A DNA stretch of 14,100 nt from Eshraghiella sp045124255 (GTDB lineage: Bacteria; Bacillota; Clostridia; Lachnospirales; Lachnospiraceae), in NCBI GenBank assembly GCA_045124255.1, contig JBGVLM010000034.1:1-14100 (forward strand). Reading direction: 5' to 3'. This document shows, piece after piece, positions 13,047-14,100 of the stretch; positions within the stretch are counted from its first letter, which is position 1; the number at the start of each line of letters is the position of its first letter. The notes below the pieces were generated by a model that saw only the letters and a list, made by a program, of their open reading frames with translations, had not been told where the DNA came from and made no database searches. A program made the position numbers and the translations under genes.

Positions 13047-14100
13047 CTAAGCCCCAAGCAGATTTATTTCCGCCGGTTCCGGATTTTCTTCCATCATATC
13101 AGTAATACCCCGGCTCAGCTTACAGATACCATAATCCAGAGAGGTATCTGACAGATTCTCCAATACCAATGCTTCATCCTGCTCCAGTACAATCTTGGCA
13201 TTGTCCGCATCCTTTGCCAGCAACAGCATATTGACGAGGTTCATCATCTGTTGCAGAGAATCATGGGATTCAGTTAGTCCCAAGTGTGCATATTCCATAC
13301 GGATATCAAAAGCAGTACGCAGTGCCTTGGCTGCCTCGTTCCCACGCTTCATCAGCAGATAAGTGTTGGAAAGGTTGTTATACAGATTGGACAGTAGGTT
13401 AACAGTCCGCATATCTGCATCTTTATTGTGAAGCTTTTCCACGATACTGATTGCTTTTTCTTGCTTCTTTACTGCATTTCCATAATCTTTCTTCAACAGG
13501 AAACATTCTGCCTTATAATCCAGTAGCAATGCCCTGTCACATGGAGACTCCAGTTTGTATTCTTCCATAAGGTAGCTGATTCTATCAGTTAGTTTCGGCA
13601 GGTAATCCGATACAAGATATTTGTCCAGATATGGGAACATATCCTGTAAAAACAGTAAGAAATATGCACCATCATCTACTATAATGCGCTCTGATACGCT
13701 GATAAGGGAAGCAATGATATTTTCTGGTCTACGAAGTTCCAAGCCATGTGCCATGCAGACAAGGTGGAGGCTATTAAGCAGAGTCCGGCAGGCAGACACG
13801 GTTGGTATGGTTTCAATGGCAATCACTTCCTGTAACAGCGGATGCAGGCTGATTTTCTTGTTATCTGTATCTTCGTTAATAAATCCGTACTTGATAAGGT
13901 GGTTTACATCCGCAAGGTTATCAAGTCTCATCCAGTTCTTGAAGCTATTCTTTAATATGCCGGCAACCGGTAGCAGAGACAGATTGCGAAGAATATCCAA
14001 TTGTTGATTGGACAATTTGCCAAGTTGTAACAGTTTGCGTAAATGTTCGATCATCAGTCCGTTCGTAAAAACATCATCTTTATACAGTTCCACATCTTCC
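13047..14100 (-). CDS. C-terminal part of a STAND (NB-ARC-like) protein with TPR repeats; 5' end outside the window
   Basis: The frame is open to the right edge, with no stop in the last bases, so the N-terminus, expected to hold the NTPase core, is not visible. The first about 95 visible residues look like the winged helix after an NB-ARC domain: LDILRNLSLLPVAG, then GFINEDTDNKKISLHPLLQEV. The remainder is TPR-like: AECFLLKKDYGNAVKKQEKA, then NNLSNTYLLMKRGNEAAKAL, then a LLLAKDADNAKIVLEQ unit. STAND proteins with sensor repeats often act in phage sensing and cell suicide; that role is inferred here. The frame stops at TAG 13049-13047, within the second helix of a TPR unit (AEINLLGA), and homology resumes straight after it, so this copy is probably truncated. 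GTG 14093 is merely the first visible start-like codon. Confidence 0.65.
   Translation of the reverse strand, partial: EDVELYKDDVFTNGLMIEHLRKLLQLGKLSNQQLDILRNLSLLPVAGILKNSFKNWMRLDNLADVNHLIKYGFINEDTDNKKISLHPLLQEVIAIETIPTVSACRTLLNSLHLVCMAHGLELRRPENIIASLISVSERIIVDDGAYFLLFLQDMFPYLDKYLVSDYLPKLTDRISYLMEEYKLESPCDRALLLDYKAECFLLKKDYGNAVKKQEKAISIVEKLHNKDADMRTVNLLSNLYNNLSNTYLLMKRGNEAAKALRTAFDIRMEYAHLGLTESHDSLQQMMNLVNMLLLAKDADNAKIVLEQDEALVLENLSDTSLDYGICKLSRGITDMMEENPEPAEINLLGA

Noticed and set aside
13621..14007. 128-codon + strand ORF
   Set aside because: Antisense to the STAND/TPR coding frame, which has clear repeat structure; the + frame resembles no family and has no ribosome site.

Overview
The window reads as chromosome of a low-GC, spore-forming Clostridia, most probably a Lachnospiraceae. 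This rests on the gene order, the AGGAGG-type ribosome binding sites, the intrinsic terminators and the presence of spoIVB. No tRNA, rRNA, CRISPR array, transposase or integrase gene was recognised.

Positions 135-8312 are a conserved core block on the + strand: xseB, ispA, dxs, tlyA, nadK, argR, recN, then spoIVB. From xseB to recN the genes overlap or lie within about 40 nt of each other and look like one operon. It combines isoprenoid precursor synthesis (Dxs makes DXP, IspA makes prenyl diphosphate), rRNA methylation, NADP supply, arginine regulation and DNA repair (ExoVII small subunit, RecN). A strong intrinsic terminator separates recN from spoIVB, the sporulation signalling protease. 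A second terminator follows spoIVB.

From about 8377 to the right edge the window is accessory DNA with lower synteny and several broken genes. spo0A, which normally follows spoIVB, is absent. In its place are an autoinhibited Fic AMP-transferase gene with a four-site operator, a degenerate second copy of the spoIVB 3' end, an orphan promoter driving a 5-codon ORF, a third short spoIVB fragment, a truncated cardiolipin synthase joined to the C-terminal remnant of a probable Hsp90-like ATPase, and on the - strand an Abi_2/AbiF-like HEPN gene and the C-terminal part of a STAND/TPR protein that enters from the right edge. This resembles a defence or toxin island built up in steps at the end of spoIVB.

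The most noteworthy structures are these. (1) The repeated spoIVB 3' ends: copy 2 is a sharp mosaic, divergent in its first half and almost identical in its last 60 nt, as expected of an attL/attR-like pair around fic. (2) The abi leader: a consensus promoter, a hairpin and a U-tract terminator all lie upstream of the abi ribosome binding site, predicting a small RNA of about 70 nt. (3) An in-frame amber codon splits the STAND/TPR gene inside a TPR helix, with 53 further TPR-like codons after it. (4) The fic promoter carries four exact copies of a 12-mer as alternating inverted repeats.
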